Below, one piece after another: positions 1 to 5,705 of a stretch of 5,705 nucleotides of DNA. Under the pieces are notes generated by a model. It was not told the DNA's origin. It saw only the letters and a program-made list of their open reading frames with translations, and searched no databases. This stretch comes from Chryseobacterium sp. (lineage in GTDB: Bacteria; Bacteroidota; Bacteroidia; Flavobacteriales; Weeksellaceae), in the NCBI GenBank assembly GCA_030146295.1, contig JASLCD010000478.1, positions 1 through 5,705 on the forward strand, read 5' to 3'. The number at the start of each line of letters is the position of its first letter. The first letter of the stretch is position 1. Made by a program: the position numbers and the translations under genes.

Positions 1-1373
1 TATTAGGCGAACTGAATGTGCCTTTAGATGCTTATTATGGGGTTCAGACACAAAGAGCTATCAACAATTTTAAAATTTCAGGGCAGCTTTTGTCTTCGTA
101 TCCGGATTTCATAAAAGGATTGGCTTTTGTAAAAAAAGCAGCAGCTAAAACCAATTATGAATTAGGGCTTTTAGACGAGAATCTGTATTTTAAAATAGCA
201 GAAGCATGTGATGAAATTGTAGAGGGGAAATATCATGACCAGTTCCCGGTAGATATGATTCAGGGGGGAGCAGGAACTTCCATCAACATGAATGCAAACG
301 AGGTGATCGCCAATATCGTGTTGGAAAAATTAGGAAAAAATAAAGGAGAATATGAATTCTGTTCACCAAACGATCATATCAACCTTTCTCAGTCTACCAA
401 TGACGCTTATCCTACAGCTATCAAAATGGGACTGCTTCAGATGAATATCGGACTGGTAGAGAAACTGGAAAGAATTATCACAGCGTTTCGTGCAAAAGGA
501 CAGGAGTTTCATGACGTGATCAAAATGGGACGTACTCAGCTTCAGGATGCAGTTCCAATGACCTTGGGACAGGAATTCGAAGCCTATGCAGCAACGTTAG
601 AAGAGGATATCTCTAAACTGAATAACAATGCAAACCTTTTCGTAGAAGTGAATATGGGAGCAACAGCTATCGGAACAGGATTAAATGCTCCGGTGGGTTA
701 TGCTACTCTTTGTGCGAAAAACTTAGCTCAGATTACAGGATTTCCGATCGTTTCAGCACCGGATTTAGTAGAAGCAACTCCTGATACCGGATCTTATGTG
801 ATCTACTCTTCAGCGACGAAACGTCTTGCCGTGAAGCTTTCTAAAATCTGTAACGATTTAAGATTGCTTTCATCAGGCCCAAGAGCAGGTCTTTTTGAAA
901 TCAACCTTCCGCCGATGCAGCCGGGATCTTCTATCATGCCGGGTAAAGTAAATCCGGTGATCCCTGAAGTAGTAAACCAGGTTTGTTTCAAAGTATTCGG
1001 GAATGATCTTACTGTAACTTTTGCAGCAGAAGCAGGACAGTTGCAGCTTAATGTAATGGAACCCGTACTTTCTCATGCCATCATGGAAAATATCAACTTC
1101 CTTTGCAATGCTTTAGATACCCTTCGTGATAAATGTGTGGTAGGAATTACTGCCAATAAAGAAATTTGCCTGAATATGGTGAAGCACAGCATCGGTATTG
1201 TAACAGCACTTAACCCTTATATCGGGTACAAACAGTCTACACAGATTGCCAAAGAAGCATTGGAAACAGGGAAAAGCGTTTACAACCTTGTTCTTGAAAA
1301 GGGAATTCTTTCCCAGGAGAAACTGGACGAAATCCTTGATCCGAAAAATATGCTGAAACCGCATAATAAATAA
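1..1373 (+). CDS. aspA: Aspartate ammonia-lyase (aspartase), 5' end off the window
   Basis: Cytosolic enzyme that reversibly splits L-aspartate into fumarate and ammonia, linking amino-acid catabolism to the TCA cycle. The frame is open from base 3, reading LGELNVPLDAYYGVQT, which matches the N-terminal region of aspartases (LLGxxxVPxDAYYGVxT). The GTG at 18 is therefore an internal valine, and roughly 10-12 residues are missing to the left. Counting from that valine, visible family motifs are QGGAGTSINMN (82-92), QSTNDAYP (125-132), MGRTQLQDAVP (170-180), GATAIGTGLN (214-223), and the superfamily signature loop GSSIMPGKVN (303-312; nt 924-953), whose second serine is the expected catalytic base. 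The Gln in GRTQLQDAVP, as in E. coli AspA, and the GQLQLNVMEPV stretch favour aspartase over fumarase C, which has GRTHLQDATP. About 456 residues are visible, ending in TAA with the C-terminal domain intact, close to the usual ~470. No frameshift is seen. The next gene is co-directional but separated by an inverted repeat. Confidence 0.96.
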   Translation, partial: LGELNVPLDAYYGVQTQRAINNFKISGQLLSSYPDFIKGLAFVKKAAAKTNYELGLLDENLYFKIAEACDEIVEGKYHDQFPVDMIQGGAGTSINMNANEVIANIVLEKLGKNKGEYEFCSPNDHINLSQSTNDAYPTAIKMGLLQMNIGLVEKLERIITAFRAKGQEFHDVIKMGRTQLQDAVPMTLGQEFEAYAATLEEDISKLNNNANLFVEVNMGATAIGTGLNAPVGYATLCAKNLAQITGFPIVSAPDLVEATPDTGSYVIYSSATKRLAVKLSKICNDLRLLSSGPRAGLFEINLPPMQPGSSIMPGKVNPVIPEVVNQVCFKVFGNDLTVTFAAEAGQLQLNVMEPVLSHAIMENINFLCNALDTLRDKCVVGITANKEICLNMVKHSIGIVTALNPYIGYKQSTQIAKEALETGKSVYNLVLEKGILSQEKLDEILDPKNMLKPHNK

Positions 1374-1384
1374 ATTCTATAAAC

Positions 1385-1446
1385 GATGAATGATCAATGA
1401 TAACCGATACCCTAAATGGCTAGAATCTTATCATTGATTGTTCATC
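1385..1446. repeat. Long imperfect inverted repeat between aspA and the glycosyltransferase gene
   Basis: The arms at 1385-1403 and 1428-1446 can pair over all 19 positions: 17 Watson-Crick pairs and two adjacent G-U wobbles (1391/1440 and 1392/1439). They enclose a 24-nt loop (1404-1427). After one mismatch, two more A-T pairs extend the base of the stem. The left arm starts 12 nt after the aspA stop codon, and the right arm ends 20 nt before the GTG of the next gene. Arms are A/T-rich and built from repeated ATGA/TCAT words. No run of U follows the stem, so it is not a textbook intrinsic terminator, although it could end or stabilise the aspA transcript. It may instead be a copy of a dispersed intergenic repeat; one copy cannot settle this. 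Confidence 0.75.
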
Positions 1447-1466
1447 ATTAATCACTTATAATTCCC

Positions 1467-2321
1467 GTGAGGTTTTTAATCATAATTCCTGCCCATAACG
1501 AAGAAGACAACCTCTCCTTTACCCTTGATTCTTTACAACAGCAGAGCAGCAAAGATTTTAAAGTAGTGGTAGTGAATGATGGTTCTGTAGATGGAACTCC
1601 TGCAATAATCAGGAAATATACAGAAACAGATTCCCGTTTTGAAACAGTCAACCTTCAGAAATCTGAACACCAGCCCGGATCTAAAGTTGTTCATGCTTTT
1701 AAAAAGGGACTTCAGACTCAGACTGTGAATGAATTTGATATCATCTGTAAATTTGATGCCGATATCATTCTTCCGGAGAACTATCTGGCAGCGGTAGAAA
1801 CAGCTTTTAAAAACAATCCGGGATACGGGCTCGTAGGAGGCCTTTTGTACGTAGAAAAAGATGGGAACTGGATCTATGAAGGAAACTCCAATAAACATCA
1901 CGTAAGAGGACCTATGAAAGCTTACCGTAAAGAATGTTTTATTCAGATCGGTGGTTTAAGGGAAACATTGGGCTGGGATAATATTGATTCCATCCTGCTG
2001 GAAAATCTGGGATGGAAGGAAGTCGTTCTTTCGGAACTTCATGTGAAGCTGATAAAAGTAAAAGGTACTGATTATACCATACGGCCGGCAGATTATTATG
2101 GCAGGTACTTTTATTTTCTTGGGCTGAACAGGTTTCTGGCCTATATAGCAGCTTCAAAAGAAGCGATGAAAAGCAAATCTCCATCATTTTTCTTTGATAT
2201 TATCAATTCCTATGAAAATTGCAGATCAGAGAAAATGGAACTTAAAATTACAAAAGAAGAGCAAAAAGCTGTTAATGATCAGCGTTGGAGAATGCTGAAA
2301 AAGAAATGGCTGAAAATGTAG
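1467..2321 (+). CDS. Glycosyltransferase family 2 (GT-A fold)
   Basis: Likely transfers a sugar from a nucleotide-sugar donor to a glycan or lipid-linked acceptor on the cytoplasmic side of the inner membrane; donor and acceptor cannot be read from the sequence. The 284-residue protein opens with the GT2 nucleotide-binding core: IPAHNEEDNL (7-16), VVVVNDGSVDGT (33-44), and the metal-binding DxD as FDAD (96-99). A conserved acceptor-side stretch RGPMKAYRKECF (147-158) is followed by GWDNID (169-174), where the acidic residue normally supplies the catalytic base. There is no strongly hydrophobic terminal segment, so the protein is probably soluble or peripheral; the C-terminus (255-284) is highly charged and rich in Lys and Glu. 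GTG is the only plausible start, because an in-frame TAA lies at 1449-1451 and no ATG lies between. No Shine-Dalgarno is visible. The next gene is a second probable glycosyltransferase 111 bp downstream, which suggests a shared glycan-assembly role. Confidence 0.92.
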   Translation: MRFLIIIPAHNEEDNLSFTLDSLQQQSSKDFKVVVVNDGSVDGTPAIIRKYTETDSRFETVNLQKSEHQPGSKVVHAFKKGLQTQTVNEFDIICKFDADIILPENYLAAVETAFKNNPGYGLVGGLLYVEKDGNWIYEGNSNKHHVRGPMKAYRKECFIQIGGLRETLGWDNIDSILLENLGWKEVVLSELHVKLIKVKGTDYTIRPADYYGRYFYFLGLNRFLAYIAASKEAMKSKSPSFFFDIINSYENCRSEKMELKITKEEQKAVNDQRWRMLKKKWLKM

Positions 2322-2353
2322 AAGTGTTATTTATCATCTGTAAATTTAATAGG

Positions 2354-2371
2354 GGCGGGTTTTAACCCGTT
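2354..2371. repeat. Short palindrome (hairpin 1 of a pair)
   Basis: The core is CGGGT-TTTA-ACCCG at 2356-2369: five G/C-rich base pairs around a TTTA loop, extendable by two G-U wobbles at the base (2355/2370 and 2354/2371). It lies 32 bp after the GT2 stop codon. A mixed A/T stretch rather than a U-tract follows, so a simple terminator is not obvious. It is paired with a second hairpin that has an identical loop 22 bp further on. Confidence 0.7.
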
Positions 2372-2391
2372 TCATAAAAATAAAAATTCCA

Positions 2392-2405
2392 TTGGCTTTA
2401 GCCAA
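2392..2405. repeat. Short palindrome (hairpin 2 of a pair)
   Basis: This is a perfect 5-bp stem around a TTTA loop (TTGGC-TTTA-GCCAA), the same loop as the hairpin at 2354-2371. Both fit the pattern GG-N-TTTA-N-CC. It is followed by AACTTTT and a small A/T palindrome at 2408-2416 (CTTTTAAAG), ending 17 bp before the next GTG start. The two-palindrome layout resembles bacterial REP/BIME intergenic elements. I associate very similar sequence with intergenic regions of Chryseobacterium-type genomes, but that is from memory and was not searched. Confidence 0.7.
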
Positions 2406-2432
2406 AACTTTTAAAGATTCCTTTTTAACCTC

Positions 2433-3476
2433 GTGAAAAAAATAGCTTACATAGAAATAGATACCCATGCAGAAATTGCCCAGGCTTTCATAGATGTTAT
2501 GGAAGGGTCTCAGGATTTTGCCGTAGACTATTATTTTTCAAAAAAGATTAAAGATCAGATCAGTTTTAGCAATGAAGCTGTGTTCCTGTCAGACAGCTCT
2601 ATGATTCTGGATCAGGTGAAGGGAAAAGGGTATGATCTGGTTATCATAGGTACTGTACATCGTTATTTTAATACATTTTTAGCACTGACAAAAAAGTACA
2701 ATACCGCAATCATTACCCATAATCTTAATTTTACAAAAGCTTCAAAACTCAACCTGATAAAAAGTGTCTTCAAAGGAGATATTATTTTCAGGCTAAAATT
2801 GTGGCTGAAGGAAGGATTATTCAACAAATCCAAAGTGTATCAGACCTCCAGATCTCTTTTCGTACTGGATGAAGCATTGATGTCAGAGAGATATCAGTTT
2901 TTGCCATTGTTTTATACAAGAGATTTTGACAAATCGAAGAATGAAGATTTTGTAGTGGTGATTCCCGGTGGTGTTTCGCAGAAAAGAAGAGATTACAGCT
3001 ATATCTTTGAAACCATTCAGAAACTCAATACAGATCAGCCCTATCAATTTGTTTTCCTTGGAAAAGCAAAAGGATATGAGTTGAAACAACTTGAAAGTCT
3101 GTCTGAAAAACTCTCTGAAAATATTGAAGTCACCTATTTTTCCGAAAGAGTCTCTTCTGAAGAATTTGAAAAATGGATGCAGAAAGCAGACGTTCTATGG
3201 TGTCCGATTCAACAGGATACGGAATTTTTCAGCATGAAAGAAACCTATGGACTGACTAAAATGACAGGAAACCTTGGTGATGCCATTAAGTATGGAAAAC
3301 TGGCTGTTTTTCCCAAAAGCTATCAGTCAAATTTAGCATTTATTCTTCCGGAAGAAGAAAATATTCTTAAGCAGTGGGGTAAATCATCAGCGATCAATTT
3401 TGATTTTCAAACAAAATATGGTAAAAAGGAGATTTTAAAAAATCTGGAAAATATTTTGAATAAACTTACTCAATAA
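2433..3476 (+). CDS. Probable GT-B-fold glycosyltransferase, divergent
   Basis: A 347-residue protein that looks like a two-domain GT-B enzyme, probably acting on a surface glycan in the cytoplasm. The N-terminal Rossmann-like half begins KKIAYIEIDTHAEIAQAF (2-19), followed by a strand at YDLVIIGTVHRYF (67-79) and TAIITHNLNF (91-100), a typical GT-B N-domain layout. The C-terminal half starts near 172 with FVVVIPGGVSQKRRDY (173-188), then YQFVFLGKAKG (204-214), IEVTYFSERVSSEEFEKWM (231-249), ADVLWCPI (252-259) and GNLGDAIKYGKLAVFP (279-294). This matches the donor-binding domain pattern, but the usual GT4 EX7E motif is absent: the second Glu position appears to be Asp283 and the first Thr275. 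GTG is chosen because an in-frame TAA lies at 2412-2414 and no ATG lies between. There is no signal peptide or clear membrane segment. It follows the GT2 gene on the same strand; its stop codon abuts that of the opposing TMEM175 gene. The coding call is firm; the glycosyltransferase call is moderate. Confidence 0.78.
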   Translation: MKKIAYIEIDTHAEIAQAFIDVMEGSQDFAVDYYFSKKIKDQISFSNEAVFLSDSSMILDQVKGKGYDLVIIGTVHRYFNTFLALTKKYNTAIITHNLNFTKASKLNLIKSVFKGDIIFRLKLWLKEGLFNKSKVYQTSRSLFVLDEALMSERYQFLPLFYTRDFDKSKNEDFVVVIPGGVSQKRRDYSYIFETIQKLNTDQPYQFVFLGKAKGYELKQLESLSEKLSENIEVTYFSERVSSEEFEKWMQKADVLWCPIQQDTEFFSMKETYGLTKMTGNLGDAIKYGKLAVFPKSYQSNLAFILPEEENILKQWGKSSAINFDFQTKYGKKEILKNLENILNKLTQ

Positions 3477-4157
3477 TTACGTTTTTTTGATTGTTTTTTT
3501 TACGAATGTATCAAATATTTTTTTTGATAATCCACATACAAGAAATACAAATAAAACAGTCTGAACATTGCTCGTCAAAAACGTAACTAAAAATATAATT
3601 GAAAAAATAATTGTCGTGAATAGCAGGTCAGAAGTAAATTTTTTTCTTTCCGCTGAAGTCATTTCGAAAGAATATTCTTTGTGTTTTACAATCGCAAGCC
3701 AATAAAGGGTGTAAATAGCCACTCCTGCAAGAATATGATTTAACAAGAAAAATCTGAATGCTAATATAACAACATTCTTATTGTCCACACTCTCAGCAAA
3801 AAAAGCAGTAGTAAAAGGAAAGAAGATAATGGGTAGCAGCATGATCATATTGGCTATTACAATCTGCTTGTTGTAATTATGAATATGCTTAAATAGAAAA
3901 TGATGGCGCATCCAATAGGTTACAATGAGAAAAAAGCTCAATAAAAGAGCAAACAAATTGTATTTAAGCTCAACTAACTGTTCCCAGGCATTATCAAAAG
4001 TGGTTTCTTTGGTTATATGCGGAATTTTAAACTCGATGATAAGAAGAGTAATTGCAATGGCAAAAATTGCATCACTGAAAAAAGCTAAGCGCTCTACCTG
4101 AAAATCTTGTTTAGGATGCTTGTCGCTATCAGACGCGTGTTGTTGTTTCTGAGCCAT
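3477..4157 (-). CDS. TMEM175-family (DUF1211) integral membrane protein, putative potassium channel
   Basis: Bacterial TMEM175 proteins are six-TM channels, some shown to be K+-permeable tetramers; here the ion is inferred from family membership. The family hallmark RxxxFSD is present as RLAFFSD (23-29) at the start of TM1, continuing AIFAIAITLLIIEFKIP (30-46). TM2 ends in the conserved YWMRHHFLF (81-89), and TM3 carries the NxxxLLPIIFFPF pattern (103-115). Predicted membrane segments are roughly 25-44, 66-83, 98-121, 130-157, 177-194 and 197-212, six in all, as expected for a 226-residue single-repeat bacterial member. The first 20 residues are polar and the last ten Lys-rich. ATG at 4157 is the only plausible start, since an in-frame stop lies five codons upstream. 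It reads in the same direction as the flippase gene, 67 bp upstream of it on this strand, so co-transcription is possible. Its stop codon directly abuts the stop of the opposing gene at 3476. Confidence 0.92.
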   Translation of the reverse strand: MAQKQQHASDSDKHPKQDFQVERLAFFSDAIFAIAITLLIIEFKIPHITKETTFDNAWEQLVELKYNLFALLLSFFLIVTYWMRHHFLFKHIHNYNKQIVIANMIMLLPIIFFPFTTAFFAESVDNKNVVILAFRFFLLNHILAGVAIYTLYWLAIVKHKEYSFEMTSAERKKFTSDLLFTTIIFSIIFLVTFLTSNVQTVLFVFLVCGLSKKIFDTFVKKTIKKT

Positions 4158-4224
4158 ACCGATTTCATATTATATAGTATTCGGTTAATCTGTTTATATA
4201 ATATTTGCGAATGTAGTATTTTTT
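4158..4224. other. A/T-rich gap between the flippase and TMEM175 genes
   Basis: This is 67 bp of strongly A/T-rich DNA. It contains a 5-bp inverted repeat, ACCGA at 4158-4162 against TCGGT at 4181-4185, just before the TMEM175 start. An A-run reads into the gap after the flippase stop on the minus strand. No strong hairpin followed by U-tract is present, so read-through from the flippase gene into the TMEM175 gene is plausible. A TACATTCG at 4215-4208 (minus strand) is one base off the Bacteroidota TAnnTTTG -7 box but has no TTG element at a suitable distance upstream. Confidence 0.4.
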
Positions 4225-5705
4225 TTACTTAAACTTAAGAATACTCTTAATAAATTTCATATTTAGATATTCCTCAATCGGGAAAATCTTGGTGAAGTAA
4301 TTTCCAATATAGATCAGGATCAGAACAACTGCCGGCTTATAAACCAGGTTGATCAGATTGCTGTTGAAGTTGGGAAGAACAATAGCCACAGTTATAGCCA
4401 GTGTACAGATGATAGAAACAAAAATCATTTCGATACTCAACGGTGAAACCTTAAATACAAAATAATTGAAAGTGATTTTCACAACATTATAGATGGAAAG
4501 AGAAATGGCTGTAGACAAGGCGATTCCGATCAGTTTCAGGTCTGTATTTTTAATAAAATAATAGTTGAGGCCAATAGTAAGCCCCGCCAGTAAAAGCATC
4601 ACCAGAATATTGAATCTGTAATATTTTGAAAGTGAGATAATATTTCCGTTAAATCCGGTTGCAAGATCTATCAGCACGGCAGAACCCCAAATCCATACTA
4701 CAGGTTCGTATTCTCTCAGCATGGTTCCGTTCTTGGGCATGAATTGTGTCAGATAAGGGAATCCAACCATGATGCAGGAGAATAAAACAGCGCCCAGGAA
4801 ATAGAGCGTTAAAGATGTTTTCTTGTGAAACCTGTCCAGCTCTTCCATATCTCCATCTGCTAACGTCTTGTTGATGATAGGAGCCGAAATGTTAAATAAT
4901 CCAAGCTGAGGAATAGAGATTAATGAGATCAGGGCGTATAAGACAGAATAGATTCCTACCTCTTCCATTCCCATAAATTCTCCGATCATAAAGCTGTTGA
5001 TCGCCAGGTAATTTCCAAAAGTTCCCAGGAATCCGAAGAAGCTGTAATTGAAAAACTCTCTCCAGAAATTATTCTTCTTAAAATAATCCGTATTAAAATC
5101 AAGTTTGATTTTTTCCAGTTTGTTGGTGTAATAGATATACCCCAAAAGCATCAAAAAGAATATTCCAAAAAAGAAAACGTATGCAATTTTCTGCGATGTC
5201 GGAGCAGAAATATTCTGTGATAAAGCAAAGAAAAAGAGGCAGAAAGCTCCCAGGTTCGCTATTTTTGGAAACAGATTGTCAAAAATATTGGAAACCACAA
5301 TTCTTTTGTAATTGGACGTGTATTTATTGAAAATGGCACAAAACGAAAGAATTAAAATCAGCGGAAGAATCATTTCCTTGATCTTCCATGCTTCCGAGTG
5401 CCTGAACTTTGGATAAAAATAGGGGAGTATAAAAAATACAACAGTGAAAATAAGAAAGTTGATAAAAACAGTAAGCAGCGACAATGACAGCATATTTTGT
5501 TTTTTACCATCTCTTTCTACTGTGTGAAAAAACTTCACATTTGAATAGGAAATTCCCAGTACAACAAAAGGGACCAGCATCTCTGCAGTAGGAAGAATAT
5601 AACGCAGCTTTCCATAAAATTCAAAATCATTCGGAAATATGAATATTGCGGAAACTGTGCCCAGCAAAAAACCAATATAACCGATAATGGAATATTTGAA
5701 GCCTT
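4225..5705 (-). CDS. Polysaccharide flippase (MOP/PST superfamily, Wzx-like), 5' end off the window
   Basis: Inner-membrane transporter expected to flip lipid-linked oligosaccharides, or related surface-glycan precursors, to the periplasmic face. The frame stays open to the right edge: thirteen further codons (ending GFKYSIIGYIGF) precede the TTG at 5667, which I read as an internal leucine, so the true start lies off the window by a few residues. About 493 residues are visible, near the usual 480-510 length. Numbering from that TTG, hydrophobic segments fall near 1-11, 23-45, 59-82, 98-114, 133-149, 161-180, 206-228, 238-255, 286-306, 324-346, 352-371, 378-400, 411-431 and 443-458. This gives 14 segments, the standard topology. 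The FPNDFEFYGKLRYILP stretch (11-26) and the two-bundle layout with a charged loop near 181-205 fit oligosaccharide-flippase homologues. Short Lys-rich C-tail. Two glycosyltransferase genes face it from the other strand. The substrate cannot be inferred. Confidence 0.92.
   Translation of the reverse strand, partial: GFKYSIIGYIGFLLGTVSAIFIFPNDFEFYGKLRYILPTAEMLVPFVVLGISYSNVKFFHTVERDGKKQNMLSLSLLTVFINFLIFTVVFFILPYFYPKFRHSEAWKIKEMILPLILILSFCAIFNKYTSNYKRIVVSNIFDNLFPKIANLGAFCLFFFALSQNISAPTSQKIAYVFFFGIFFLMLLGYIYYTNKLEKIKLDFNTDYFKKNNFWREFFNYSFFGFLGTFGNYLAINSFMIGEFMGMEEVGIYSVLYALISLISIPQLGLFNISAPIINKTLADGDMEELDRFHKKTSLTLYFLGAVLFSCIMVGFPYLTQFMPKNGTMLREYEPVVWIWGSAVLIDLATGFNGNIISLSKYYRFNILVMLLLAGLTIGLNYYFIKNTDLKLIGIALSTAISLSIYNVVKITFNYFVFKVSPLSIEMIFVSIICTLAITVAIVLPNFNSNLINLVYKPAVVLILIYIGNYFTKIFPIEEYLNMKFIKSILKFK

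Noticed and set aside
18..20. GTG as the start codon of aspA
   Set aside because: The frame is open further to the left and encodes LGELN, matching the conserved aspartase N-terminus, so this codon is an internal valine.
924..953. Fumarase-like Gly in the GSSIMPGKVN loop as a sign that the enzyme is fumarase
   Set aside because: This position varies within the superfamily, and the GRTQLQDAVP and GQLQLNVMEPV motifs point to aspartase.
803..1364. Minus-strand open frames inside aspA
   Set aside because: They are antisense to strongly conserved aspartase codons, overlap each other, and encode no recognisable protein.
1533..2187. Minus-strand open frames inside the GT2 gene
   Set aside because: They are antisense to conserved GT2 motifs, and their products show no domain-like pattern.
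2341..2348. TAAATTTA as a promoter box before the second glycosyltransferase gene
   Set aside because: It is a single-mismatch match without an upstream -33 element, in a low-complexity A/T gap.
2883..3089. Minus-strand open frame inside the second glycosyltransferase gene
   Set aside because: It is a short antisense frame within a clear coding region and shows no recognisable motif.
3509..3529. A/T hairpin TATCAAA/TTTGATA as a dedicated terminator for the second glycosyltransferase gene
   Set aside because: The stem has only one G-C pair, and it lies in the TMEM175 coding sequence where Lys- and Phe-rich codons create such symmetry. No separate terminator is called.
4208..4215. Minus-strand TACATTCG as a Bacteroidota -7 promoter box for the TMEM175 gene
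   Set aside because: It is one base off TAnnTTTG, and no TTG/TTTG element lies at the expected distance upstream, so it is not supported beyond chance in such A/T-rich DNA.
5665..5667. TTG as the start codon of the flippase
   Set aside because: In-frame codons continue to the window edge and encode a hydrophobic, family-like N-terminus, so the gene is simply cut by the window.

Overview
The window looks like chromosomal DNA of a Bacteroidota bacterium, most likely a flavobacterium of the Chryseobacterium/Weeksellaceae type. This is inferred from the low-GC, A/T-rich gaps, the absence of clear Shine-Dalgarno sequences, the flavobacterial flavour of the proteins, and an intergenic palindrome pair of a kind I associate with these genomes. 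No phage, transposase, CRISPR, tRNA or rRNA is visible.

Layout: the left quarter (1-1373, + strand) is an almost complete aspartate ammonia-lyase gene (aspA) whose first dozen or so codons lie off the left edge. A 93-bp gap holding a long imperfect inverted repeat separates it from a family-2 glycosyltransferase gene (1467-2321, +). A 111-bp gap carrying two small hairpins with the same loop sequence follows, then a gene for a second, divergent, probable GT-B-fold glycosyltransferase (2433-3476, +). On the opposite strand, a polysaccharide flippase of the MOP/PST (Wzx-like) type runs in from the right edge (4225-5705, -, 5' end missing). It is followed 67 bp downstream by a six-TM TMEM175-family channel gene (3477-4157, -). 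The second glycosyltransferase gene and the TMEM175 gene meet tail to tail with no base between their stop codons.

How they may work together: the two glycosyltransferases and the flippase together suggest the edge of a surface-polysaccharide locus (capsule, O-antigen-like or exopolysaccharide). In that model the transferases build a lipid-linked glycan on the cytoplasmic face and the flippase moves it across the inner membrane. aspA (aspartate to fumarate plus ammonia) and the TMEM175 channel look like ordinary neighbours rather than parts of that pathway. I found no convincing new system. The points most worth a second look are the intergenic repeats and the unusual second glycosyltransferase.
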